From: Bimuria novae-zelandiae CBS 107.79
Lineage: Eukaryota; Ascomycota; Dothideomycetes; Pleosporales; Didymosphaeriaceae
Direction: 5' to 3'
Length of the DNA stretch: 64,000 bases
NCBI GenBank assembly: GCA_010015655.1
Contig: ML976667.1
Coordinates: 1,119,980-1,183,979 of the forward strand
Shown: piece by piece, positions 35,760 through 45,641 of the stretch
How positions within the stretch are numbered: the first letter of the stretch is position 1
Layout of the letters: each line of letters opens with the position of its first letter
Made by a program: the position numbers and the translations under genes
Notes under the pieces: generated by a model
The model's input: only the letters and a program-made list of their open reading frames with translations
Databases searched by the model: none
Told to the model about the DNA's origin: nothing

Positions 35760-37230
35760 ATGTCGGACCAGCACCTCCACAAATTTTGCAGGCCAATAAA
35801 GCAAAACGTTTTCATTAACCGCTGCATCTCACAACAACTCACTGTGACGGACATTACCACGTTCCTCGGGCTCAAACATCAGCGAGTCGGTTCCAGAGTT
35901 CACTGGCACAATGATGATACTGCCCGATTTGTTGCACGCCTTAGTGACGGGGCCCGCAAGATTGTAACAGCAGGTATCGGTTTTGACATTGCTGCTTTCA
36001 GACAGTGCTTAACGGACGGTCCCGCGATAAGACAAACCGCCGGGCAAATCGCTGAAGCATACGGGTCCTTTGCTATGGGGCTAAGGGATAAGAGAACACT
36101 TGTACCAGCCTAAAGAGAGGTCCCCTACCAAGTGGAACAATTTTGGAAGGAAGCAGATGATGCTGACTCGTACCTCTGCAATATTATCCAATTCTGCGCT
36201 AGGAGACTAACATGCATATAGGATTCGATTCTTCGTGCAATGTGGGATAGCTCAAGAGGCTATTCCCTTTTCTATCGAACACGGAAGGCTCGCGGCAACA
36301 GACCGTCCGTCACTACTCAAAGTCTTCCGAACGAGGGTAATAGCGATGTTAACAGGCCCATTTCAAGGAAGCTTCAACTCGGATTCAACGGTGTGGGAAC
36401 TCAAACACCGCATGAACGGGGCGGCCGCAGCAATACCAATCGAGCTGCGACGACGGAGCGGAGTGACTCCGAACAAGACGAGTATAGAAGGCTACGCAAG
36501 AGGCAACGCAAGCGTGTCAGGCCTAGTTCAGTGCCGAGTTACTGCCCATCTGGCCACTTTAATATGGGACATGATGACGAAGGTGACGAAGGCCCGTTTA
36601 GAAGCAGACGTACGCACCTGGCTTCCCCAGATGCCAGTTTCCTCGCGACACCTCCCCAATCCACCAATCTCCCCAATGGACGATGATTCATCGGGTGATT
36701 CGACGGGCGATGGAGGGGCCGTATTGACTCGGACGGACTTCGTAAGAGGTCTGCTGAACTTTCTGAAGCTGGATCGATCACGCCAAACCCAAGGCCATAA
36801 TGCCCTGAAATTTCGGAGAATTCTGAACGCCTTCTTTGATGCGAATAGGAGCACATTACAGGAACACTTTGACCAGGATTGGGATCGAATCCAACGCTCC
36901 CATCAGGCATTCTGTGAGGCTCTGAGTGCTGTCGTCGCATTCAGAAACACGACGGGGTATTCCGGAAGCTCAGAGCACTTCGCTGATTATGTGAATTCGC
37001 TCGCAGATGACGAAGGGGCTGGTGCTGCGTTAGGTACACAGGTGGATCTGGAAGAAGAGACTACCAAGATCCAGGGTGTTTTGGAGCACGGTCTTTACTC
37101 TTTGGTCTTAGTGCTAGACATTACAAAAATATTGGTTAAGCTAGCCGGCAGGAACGGCTTCCGGGGGTTGGTGACGAGGAATATGCAGTCACTATTGGAA
37201 GAGCTGTCCAGCTGGGCTGAGAGTGACTGA
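35760..37230 (+). pseudogene. hypothetical gene with one in-frame stop
   Basis: Exon 1 (35760-36169) and exon 2 (36222-37230) join across a textbook 52-bp fungal intron: donor GTACCT, branch site CTAAC, acceptor ATATAG. The joined frame has 473 codons (472 plus terminal stop), is continuous from MSDQHLHKFCRPIKQ to LEELSSWAESD, and is interrupted only by TAA at 36111-36113, one C-to-T step from CAA. No family recognised. The C-terminal 170 residues (after TRTDFVRGLLNFLKL) are helical and contain DANRSTLQEHFDQDWDRI and LVLVLDITKILVKL. No intron that I can draw removes the stop and keeps frame. Either it is a recently broken gene, or the 294-codon part from ATG 36346 is expressed alone. Confidence 0.55.
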
Positions 37231-37836
37231 AGCAATAAAACGGATTTCTCTGAATTCGATGCTGTACTAAATATTCGAGATCTCGTGACCCAGCAAAGCA
37301 GTTTAGACCAGCGTCAGCGGCATGTTCGGGATATGCAAACCACAAGCAGTCGACAGCGTGGCCTAGTGCATGAGAGTGTGCTTGAAAGCTGATTAGTTGA
37401 CCCCAGTCAGCGCTTCGCGAGCTTCCAGTGTCGCTGTCGTGAATTTGAACGAGGCCGTCAGCTGTGTGGAAGGATTCTGCTAAGGTGCAACTGCTGATCA
37501 TGTATTTACTTGAAGCAGGGCCCCCGAAATCGGTAGGCGCTATAGCAATTCCGAGTGCGTGAGATTGGTGCGCATTTGAAAGGTGGTGCATGAACGGTAT
37601 TGACGTGTCAACGAGGCATGACGCAGAGCGGCGCAAAGTTGTGCGTTGTTCCAATGCGAACCTGAGGGGCCAGTGATGTGCCGCAATGGCCGGAGTGTGC
37701 TTGTATGGACTAGAGAGTCGTTGCTTCACTTTTTGGGCGCTGATGCGTCAGTGTGAAGATGTGGGATGAGGCCTTGTGGGATGAGGCTTCTGAGTGTCTC
37801 CATATTCATCATTTGCCACTGAGAAATCTTCTTTTT
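37231..37836. other. intergenic
   Basis: Between converging frames. A 197-codon minus frame (37136-37729) starts with GTG, overlaps the gene to the left and has no motif, so it is not called. Confidence 0.5.
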
Positions 37837-38292
37837 CTAGTCAAATGGCGCTGCATCGGAGACGTCGTAACTCATCTTCATCTCTGTGTCCAGTTCCCAG
37901 CGGGGTGGAGAAGCCCGTTTGAGACGGGCGTGCAGGGCGGCAACGGAGGTCGTTGCAGCGGGGTGGGGCTCATGTACTCGTATGTAGGCGTCCAAAAGCG
38001 GTAGTAGTGCTTTATAAGGTGCAGGATGTTGAGAGAGTCGCTGGGCTAATGTGCGAGACAGGAGAGTGCGGTAGTGCCAAACAGCCCTGGAGGTTGTAGG
38101 TACCCGCGCAACGAAAGGAGCACAGCCGGCAGCTTCGAAAGCAAGAAGCTGGTGAAGCGATAGAAGGTGGCGAGGTGAGATCGCACGCAGCTGAGCAGGG
38201 AAGCGACGAGTCGGATCACTGAGGGAGGAGCGACCTTCTCGGGACGGAAGACGGAAGCGACGAGTGGTGTAAGACTGAGAGTGACTGCTCAC
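37837..38292 (-). CDS. possible hypothetical gene, 5' end unresolved
   Basis: An open stretch of ~150 codons reading RRFRLPSREGRSSLSDP, LLAFEAAGCAPFVARV, HYRTLLSRTLAQRL and ending KMSYDVSDAAPFD. It has no ATG of its own. Upstream on the same strand an ATG frame begins at 38528 (MRTASPTERRLMEAGYTAGA), offset by one frame, and could supply the first exon. I cannot fix a convincing donor and acceptor. Composition (Ala/Arg/Leu-rich N-terminus) could suit an organelle-targeted protein, but that is a guess. Function unknown. Confidence 0.35.
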   Translation of the reverse strand: MSSHSQSYTTRRFRLPSREGRSSLSDPTRRFPAQLRAISPRHLLSLHQLLAFEAAGCAPFVARVPTTSRAVWHYRTLLSRTLAQRLSQHPAPYKALLPLLDAYIRVHEPHPAATTSVAALHARLKRASPPRWELDTEMKMSYDVSDAAPFD

Positions 38293-38528
38293 CGCAAGTG
38301 GCAGCCACGATGAGGCCGGTCGTGGTCCCGCCTTCCCCGTCTAAAGCCTCGACGCTGAGAGGTGGTTGTTCGCGACCAAGCATCTTGACCGCCCAATGCC
38401 ATGGCTAAACAAAAAGCTGCGCTGGCGGCCGCTGTGAAAGCCTCTGAAACCTGCGGCGCACTTTTGGCTGCCCCCGCTGTGTAACCGGCCTCCATCAGCC
38501 TCCTTTCAGTTGGGCTCGCGGTGCGCAT

Positions 38529-39169
38529 CGCTCCGGCCTTCTGATTGGCTGTATGCGGCGCGAGAGCCCATCCATCTCACATATCCGACGGACTCACTCT
38601 CGCGTTCCTCGAAAAAGTCCGCCGCCGTGTCTCCTGCCCAGCCCTCCCGGGCACGCCCTCTCGAGCCTCATTCATTGCGCGCCATCCCCCGAGGCTGCTC
38701 TTTCCGCGCGTGCATTCAGGCGCCAACCCCCCGCGCGCGTTGTGTCGGTTGACGCCCAAGCAATATTATTAGGTAGACAGCCTTGCCTGTTTACCGACTC
38801 ATCCAAGCCCCGGCCACACGGCGGATCGAGCGTGTGCAGAAATTCGCACCCGAAGAGGCTGCGCAGAGCAGCAGGAACCGCCAATGTTGATAGGCCGCCC
38901 GTTGTGAAAGACATCCTATGGATGCAGGAAGCCAAAGCCACCGTTACACACGTCGAGTCCACGGCATGCCCCCCGCGAACCGATAGTCCCCTCGATTAGA
39001 TCCAGGAACCTCCCAATAGTGAGACGCGCAGACGCGCAGACGACATCGAGCATTGCCTCTCCCCGCGCCAATTCACCGCGCACCGAAGGCGAGCGCCGGG
39101 GGCAGGAGCGGAGAGGTTCTAGCACGCTGAGTCGTACCTTCCGCGCGTGTGCGACGGGCCGACACCAAA
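38529..39169. other. intergenic, GC-rich 5' region of kinase gene
   Basis: GC-rich leader or promoter between the uncertain minus gene and the kinase-like gene. Several short overlapping frames, none credible. Confidence 0.55.
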
Positions 39170-42100
39170 ATGCCCAGCTTCCTTGCGGCCGACAGCGGCG
39201 AGTCGAGCAGGAGCCGGAGCAGGCAGCGGGCGCGGACCGAGGTGGGCGAGCACAGGAGCGTGTGGGATCGCTTCAAAATCGGGAGCTGGCTGAAGAGGGA
39301 GGAGGAGCCTGCATCGCCCACCAAAGAGCCCGCACACGCCGACCACGACAAAGAGAATGGAAGGCCACACTCGAGCGGAGAGCATGCCACAAGACACAGC
39401 GGGCTGCTGAACCGGCGGTCGAGCAAAAAGGTGGTCCCCGGCCTGCCCCGGCCACTCACCTTCAAGAGGATGAACAGCGAGAAGAGAGACAAGCTGCTCG
39501 AAGTACCCATGTCCCCCGAGCAGAGACGAGCAGCTTCTGCCGACCGCCGGGCATCGACCGGCCTGAACCAACCACTCTCGCCGCCTCCCGTGAACGCTCC
39601 TTCCATGTCCGCTCCCGACGTCCTCAGTCCACACAACAGCGACCCTGAAGAGAAGCTCCAGTCGACAATAGGCGGTGAGCCAGACTCAAACATACCAGCT
39701 GGGTCGAGACAGGTAGACTATGGCCTGGAGGAAAGCATAGATTACCTGCCTGTCGGAGAGCCGCCTCCTCTCTCCATAGCCGGTGACTCGTTCATGGAAC
39801 GAGACTCGCTGCGCTCAACATCCGATGTGGACGACCTGCAGTTGCAGGAGGAGCTAGAAGCGAAATGGATACTCAACCTCAGCATGCACTTTCGCGACAT
39901 GTCGGATCGAGAAAAATTCTTCATCACATTCGCCGAAGAGCCAAACAAGTGGAGGAGAGTCACCGTGTCATGCGACTACCGCGAGCTTGAACCTGAATCC
40001 CTCGAAGCAGATCTCAAAAGCCTGCATTACCAACGGGATAAGAGTGCAAGGATATATGAAGCTATCCGCGACTCCCTACTGGACATCCAATTTTACGAGA
40101 CGGTCACTAATCTCAAGCTCCAGACCGCAGATGGGCGCCTCCATGTTCATGTCACCGAGGACGTCAATGAAATCATTCCCTACCCTTCACTCTCTGCTTT
40201 AGACCATCTTGACTGCAAGCAATTCCGAGAAAGTGCCATCTGTTTCGATTCACATATATCCGGTTTCGTGTACAAAGTTTCAGTAGACAACAGGATGTAT
40301 ATCAAGAAGGAGATCCCAGGACCTGATGCTGTAGAGGAGTTCTTGTACGAGATCAACGCACTGTGCAGCCTGTCCGATTCCCGCTCCGTCATCAAGTTTG
40401 AAGGAGTCATTGTAGACGAGAAGAGCGAGCTCATCAAGGGATTACTCATCAGCTATGCAGAACAAGGCGCTCTTGTCGACCTGATTTATGACTACAAAAA
40501 CTCTGAACAGATGAGCTGGGAGCGGCGGGAGAAATGGGCCAGACAAATTGTTGAAGGTCTTTCCGAGATCCACGAAGCGAGCTTTGTACAAGGCGACTTC
40601 ACCCTTTCCAATATCGTCATCGACAGCGATAACAATGCCAAGATTATCGACATCAACCGTCGTGGTTGTCCTGTAGGCTGGGAGCCGCCAGAGCTCGCTC
40701 GCCTCATTGAGAGTGGCCAGCGGATCTCAATCTACATTGGCGTCAAGTCTGACCTCTTCCAGCTCGGTATGGTATTGTGGGCTCTTGCAGCACAGGAAGA
40801 CGAGCCCGAGCGTCAAGAGAGACCTCTGGCTAGATCGCTAAACCGATACAGCACAGTTCCTGATTACTTCAAGGACATCATAAAGGCTTGCTTAAGCGAC
40901 AACCCTAGGGACCGACCGTCCGCAAAAGATATCCTCAAGACATTTCCACCGAAAACGTCGGACCAAAATCCGATTGCCATAGACGATTCACGGCACACCA
41001 TTTCGACCCATGGACGCGACAAGGAGTATATTGACCCTGCGACAGCCGTCAATCTGGACGACATCTCCACAGCGCGTCGCAATTCGCACCCACGGTCATC
41101 TTTTTCGCACGTAAATGTGCCATCCACAGAGTATATTGGCTCCTCCGGATCTTACATTTTGCCAAATCCCACCCAAGCTCGTGGTCGCTCTCCGAATGCA
41201 CCGCGGAGCGACAGCCGAAATCGGCGTTCGGATTACTCCCCGTACGCCGCTCCTCGCTCTGTCATGTCACTTGATGACTCCGAACTCGAAAACGAACTAG
41301 CTAGCCTACCTGCTAGCAGAGAAACAAGATGGGAGCAAGTCTATGTGGATGGTGACACAAAGCTCGTGCAAAGAGCCGGTACAGAGATTGATGTACAAGA
41401 TTTTGCGGTACAAGAACCCAAGGATGTTTGTATCACCACGCCGACAGCTGAGCTGGAGAACTCGTTCATCGCGAGCAAACACTCGGATGAAACTACGCGT
41501 TCTCTGGCCACCGTTGCCGATATGCCAAGATTTGAATCTCAACATTCAGCGCAAATAGCCGAGATTGAGCAAGATAGAAGTCAGAGGAGGAGCATTGGGA
41601 ACAAGGCCTCTTTCAGCGATCGCATTCACCAACTCATCGATCAGTCTACGCCTGACCATCGTGCCCCTCATATACCCAACACTTCCGTCCTCACCGATCT
41701 GGAACACGACATTGCATTGGATTCCTCGGTCCCTTCTTCTGCAGCCCCTTCTCGCATTGGCACGGGCTTTTCTGAGATTTTCTCTCGACCTACTCACCAA
41801 GACTCGGGATTTAGTGAGCCAATACCAAACCATGGCAGCTACGACATCGAGCGCGTGCGCAAGAGCCTAGAAGAGACTATGGCACGCATTCAAAAGTCAC
41901 ATCAATCGGAGCAGCGCCTCGACGAGCCGTTGTGGGACGAGAAGGAGGCTACAATTGGCAACGGCGTAAGAGGCGAGCAATTGGTCATAAAAGCTGAAAC
42001 CTCCACAGCACCTCAGACCATTCCGTCTTCCCGCCATCTGGTGGCTACACACGAAGCGCAGGGCAAAGCGCTCGAGGAGAAGAATTCGAACACGACGATC

Positions 42101-42289
42101 AGACCGCCCGGCATCCAAATCCCCAACTTCCATCACACCATTCCGAAAACCATGGATGCGAGCCCACCCCTCTACACACCACACTCAAACCGCCGTGCTG
42201 CTCCAGAAGAGCCCCTGGCCACCTCCTACACCTCCACATCTTCAACATCGAGGTCGATATCGTCCTTCGAGATGGACTCAAAATTCTGA
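39170..42289 (+). CDS. divergent protein kinase-like protein
   Basis: Single-exon gene of 1039 residues from ATG 39170 (MPSFLAADSGESSRSRSRQR). Residues 1-230 are basic, Ser-rich and likely disordered. Residues ~230-345 form a folded region of unknown type. The kinase-like domain spans ~355-610: MYIKKEI with the candidate ATP-site Lys, EINALCSLSDSRSVIKFEGV, LISYAEQGALVDLI, a catalytic loop FVQGDFTLSNIVID, metal-site IIDINRRG, GWEPPEL in place of APE, DLFQLGMVLWAL, and ACLSDNPRDRPSAKDIL. The loop Asp and Asn are kept, but His of HRD is Gln and DFG is DIN. So it may be a weak or atypical kinase, or a scaffold. The last 430 residues are Ser/Thr-rich with possible phosphosites. Fungal relatives with the same GDFTLSN/DIN pattern suggest a conserved lineage. 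Confidence 0.85.
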   Translation: MPSFLAADSGESSRSRSRQRARTEVGEHRSVWDRFKIGSWLKREEEPASPTKEPAHADHDKENGRPHSSGEHATRHSGLLNRRSSKKVVPGLPRPLTFKRMNSEKRDKLLEVPMSPEQRRAASADRRASTGLNQPLSPPPVNAPSMSAPDVLSPHNSDPEEKLQSTIGGEPDSNIPAGSRQVDYGLEESIDYLPVGEPPPLSIAGDSFMERDSLRSTSDVDDLQLQEELEAKWILNLSMHFRDMSDREKFFITFAEEPNKWRRVTVSCDYRELEPESLEADLKSLHYQRDKSARIYEAIRDSLLDIQFYETVTNLKLQTADGRLHVHVTEDVNEIIPYPSLSALDHLDCKQFRESAICFDSHISGFVYKVSVDNRMYIKKEIPGPDAVEEFLYEINALCSLSDSRSVIKFEGVIVDEKSELIKGLLISYAEQGALVDLIYDYKNSEQMSWERREKWARQIVEGLSEIHEASFVQGDFTLSNIVIDSDNNAKIIDINRRGCPVGWEPPELARLIESGQRISIYIGVKSDLFQLGMVLWALAAQEDEPERQERPLARSLNRYSTVPDYFKDIIKACLSDNPRDRPSAKDILKTFPPKTSDQNPIAIDDSRHTISTHGRDKEYIDPATAVNLDDISTARRNSHPRSSFSHVNVPSTEYIGSSGSYILPNPTQARGRSPNAPRSDSRNRRSDYSPYAAPRSVMSLDDSELENELASLPASRETRWEQVYVDGDTKLVQRAGTEIDVQDFAVQEPKDVCITTPTAELENSFIASKHSDETTRSLATVADMPRFESQHSAQIAEIEQDRSQRRSIGNKASFSDRIHQLIDQSTPDHRAPHIPNTSVLTDLEHDIALDSSVPSSAAPSRIGTGFSEIFSRPTHQDSGFSEPIPNHGSYDIERVRKSLEETMARIQKSHQSEQRLDEPLWDEKEATIGNGVRGEQLVIKAETSTAPQTIPSSRHLVATHEAQGKALEEKNSNTTIRPPGIQIPNFHHTIPKTMDASPPLYTPHSNRRAAPEEPLATSYTSTSSTSRSISSFEMDSKF

Positions 42290-44618
42290 AGATCACAAAA
42301 CCATTTATTATCTCTTCACGCCACTACTGAACGAACGACACATCCATACCCCATCATCCCAAATCGCTATACGAACTTTAACTCTCTCGTTTATTATCTC
42401 TCACGGCGCTCATATTTCTTATCGCCGTCATGGTCTCGCTTGTCCCCGGTTCGTTTTAACGGGAGGACGCTTCGATTGTAAGATTTCGCACTTCTTCGCA
42501 AAAGACGCATTCTTAGCTGGTACGCGCCAGCATCTCATTACTGGTATCTTTTATAGGCGGGATATGGTTTGGGAAGGGGAATTTTCCTTGCCTTGTTTTT
42601 TACAGCGTTTGGCATGGGTGGGGTACATGGGTAGCGCTGGGACACGTTCATATTGGATACCATCAATTTATCTGTTTAGCTGGATGGGAGTTTTGGGGAT
42701 GGCGTGCCGTTTTGCGAGTGAGGTGTGGTGGGTATAAATGAAAGGTGATATAAGGTGTTGCAAGGCTGATGAAGTACCTAGAAGCCTGTGGGCTTTCTGA
42801 CTAACGCCGTGTGATTAGCTGAGGTGCGCTAGGGTGCGCTGTGCACGAAGGATTAACAGTAAGCGATGTACCTATAGTTCTCGCAAGTCGAGCCGCGCGT
42901 CGAGGATGCAGTGCTGAACAACCATTATCCTTTTTCGAAGAATTGCCGAATGTACCGAAAGCTGGGACGCGAGCGCTATGACTGCGCCACGACGCGCACA
43001 CAACGAGTGATGAGAGACGCTCGATAATTATATAGCCTTATCGTCTAAGCCCACGGAGTGCTTTTTTGGTGATTACGGTGTTGTTTGTCTAGCCTGTCGA
43101 TCTTAACAAGTACGCTGCCGATAGAAGAAACAGCCATCACAGCAACCCTCATCAACCACTTCACTCAAACGAATTCCTCTGCACTCCCAAAGGGTTCTCC
43201 TAAGCCTGGCACTGCATTTCACCAAGTACTGGTACCCATATGTCCATCTCTACGCTCCCTACGTCTACTCTTGTACAAGGGTCCCTCCTGATTCTGCTTA
43301 TTTTCCTCCTCTTCATCTTCGTCTATAACCTCCGGAAAGCTGGAGACGGGTAAGGTGCCCTACCTTTTCCACAGCCGGGCTAACGTGTGTGTAGTGTACG
43401 AAGACGCGGAGGGAGAGGCGGGAAGTGGCACCGGCGCGGAGTCTCGGTGTTGAGCACGATTACTGAGGGTAGTGAGGGGGTAAGGTCAGGACCAAGGACG
43501 CCGGCGGTGGAGCGGGCACGTGAGGGGTTGCAGATAGAACGAAGTGAGGAAGGCGAGTGACGGAGGCGGATAGCTGCGAAGGTTGTGAACGTTTGGTGTT
43601 GGGGAAACTGCGTTTCGGGTGAGCGGAGCGTCGAGTGGCCGGCTTTTTCTGTCAGCATCACCGGGAGGATAATTACTAGGGGCTGCGGTCGAGAATGTTA
43701 CGCTAACGGTCTGTGAAGTGAAACCATGGTGAAATTTCAACCATATTTTACTTAAAAATAGCTCGAATTCTAGTAAGATATTAACTTTCTGTAGAAGCTT
43801 GAGGTTTTTTTTTAGGAGAACAAGAGTGTTAAGCACTCCTTAATGTGTTTTCTAATGCTGGTATTAGGGTAGGAGCTAGGCTTACTGGAACTTATATACT
43901 GCTTCTCCGGTAAGTCCCCTGCCTAACGGAGCTTCCGCGTCTGTTTAGCAACAACAGCGCGCACACACCAGTAATAAACGCGACGATTCGCATCTACGCC
44001 TCGTATAAGCTAGATATACAGCCTTTATAGTTACTTGAGTTCACCCCTAATTTGTAACTGCCCGCTCGGGTCTTTCACATTAGTAGCGTAGCGTCCAGGT
44101 TAGCACGCGGCAACCTGTACTCTCATGTTCTTCCACTTTAATTTGCAACTGTATAAAGCTTTTGCTTCGCTAGCGTAATGGTTAGCTTAGCAAGTATATG
44201 TAGTAAGCCCTTCCTCCCTTCCTTGAGGCACCTTCCTACAACAACAATCATGGGAACTTGATGATCAGATCACCGTTATGCTACACCAGGAGAGTAACGC
44301 CAAAGTCTAAGTATCGAGAACTTTCAGCACAAGTCGATAAGCTACGACAATCGGCGGAACGATGGTAATATGCAGAGTGTGTGAAACGGGGACGTTCGTT
44401 GATAATGGTACACACAGGCGTGCACGCAATTGCAACTCCTCGGTCGCGCCTATCGTATTCCTCCGAATATGGATTGCAGGTCCGGCAGAGTCACAAAGCG
44501 TACACCTCCTCCACCGGCTCCCAAACTGCGCGGAACCTCAGTCTTTACGATGAGTGCTCTCGAACTATGCAACGCCTTATTACTGCGCAAACATCATTGA
44601 GCTACATCTGAGGCCACA
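42290..44618. other. long intergenic region
   Basis: 2.3 kb without a supported gene. AT content rises toward 43.7-44.2 kb. Minus frames around 43.4-43.8 kb (up to 116 codons) are Pro/Ser-rich without motifs. Confidence 0.55.
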
Positions 44619-45260
44619 GTGCTATACTACCCTACTACAACACTCCCGATCGATTCGAAGACCCAAATCTGGCAATCAGCGCACCACAGCGCGCCCACGG
44701 GTTCGGCGTCACGAGCCGCACGACACAATAAGCTACTCAACGTCGGATTCAAGCCATTCCCCAGCCATCATAATGAGACTTCCGGACAAGCCTTCGCTAA
44801 GATGAAGAAGAGCTGTTATCGTTCATTCAGTACTTACCCAGTCACATCTGGGCAGCTATATGCTGCTTACTACGACGGCAACATCCTCAAGCTCGGGTTC
44901 ACCAAACACACGGGGAAATTTCGCGTTCAGGTCCTCAATCGACAGCACGCAAATTCTTTCCTGGCAGCTTTGAAATCAGTCACAGTGCGGTACCCGCAAT
45001 TCCTTGATGGCGTCGTCTTCTAGATCTTCAGCCGTGTCCGATACTGCAAAGACTGCCCTAGATGCGACGTCACGCACAAGGAGTTCATCGACGCCGATGC
45101 TGATGAACTACTTACCGTCATTCGCAAGCTCAACAGTGTGTTTGGTCGTGGAGAATGCTTTGAGAGGCGCGCGAATGGGAAGTGGGGCTTGGACGAGCAG
45201 CATGCGATACTGCTGACGGCTCGTTGTTGGGAGCTGTATGGGGCCATGGGGACTGTGTAG
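44619..45260 (+). pseudogene. T5orf172-type (GIY-YIG-like) gene with one stop
   Basis: A 214-codon frame broken once by TAG at 45021-45023, one C-to-T step from CAG. Before the stop: LYAAYYDGNILKLGFTKHTG, the beta-hairpin and KxGxTxxxxxR start of the T5orf172/DUF1766 domain; ATG 44802 is a likely start of the domain part. After the stop, in the same frame: RVRYCKDCPRCDVTHKEFID, the Cys/His segment usual at the domain end, then LLTVIRKLN and ARCWELYGAMGTV. The domain is structurally related to GIY-YIG nucleases; function in fungi is largely unknown. A read-through product would be complete, so the gene is lost by a single change, or the base is a sequencing error. Confidence 0.6.
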
Positions 45261-45641
45261 ACTGCCACGCTCGGGTCCATCATCAGGGAAGAGCATCATG
45301 ATAAGGCATACAAGAGACATTAGCATCGTGCGTGGAATGAACTAGGCAAATTCTTTTGCTCACACATAGTTGAGCCGGACGTGACTAGGGCTTCGGAGGT
45401 TCAGCGCGGTGTAGCTAGCAATGTCAAGTGCATTCACGCAGGACCAAAAAATACCAAAACTCAATCTTCACGCGAGTCTGAATGAGAACGTGATCATGTG
45501 GCATATCATGAGTCTACATGCTGTGTAGGCCGTATCTACAAGAAGAGAAAAATATACAGGAAGAATTGAATATAAAAAGCACGGCCTGTATCCTTGCCTA
45601 CTTCAACCACCTCGACCGTCTAGGTATGCAAGCGAACTCCT
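45261..45641. other. intergenic
   Basis: Short spacer with the 3' flank of cellobiose dehydrogenase. Nothing seen. Confidence 0.6.

Noticed and set aside
36240..36686. Alternative plus frame in the 472-codon gene
   Set aside because: Looks protein-like, but would need an extra weak intron to reach the C-terminal frame, while the chosen frame is open throughout after one consensus intron.
37136..37729. 197-codon minus-strand frame
   Set aside because: Begins with GTG rather than ATG, overlaps the end of the plus-strand gene, and shows no family motif or splice-supported extension.
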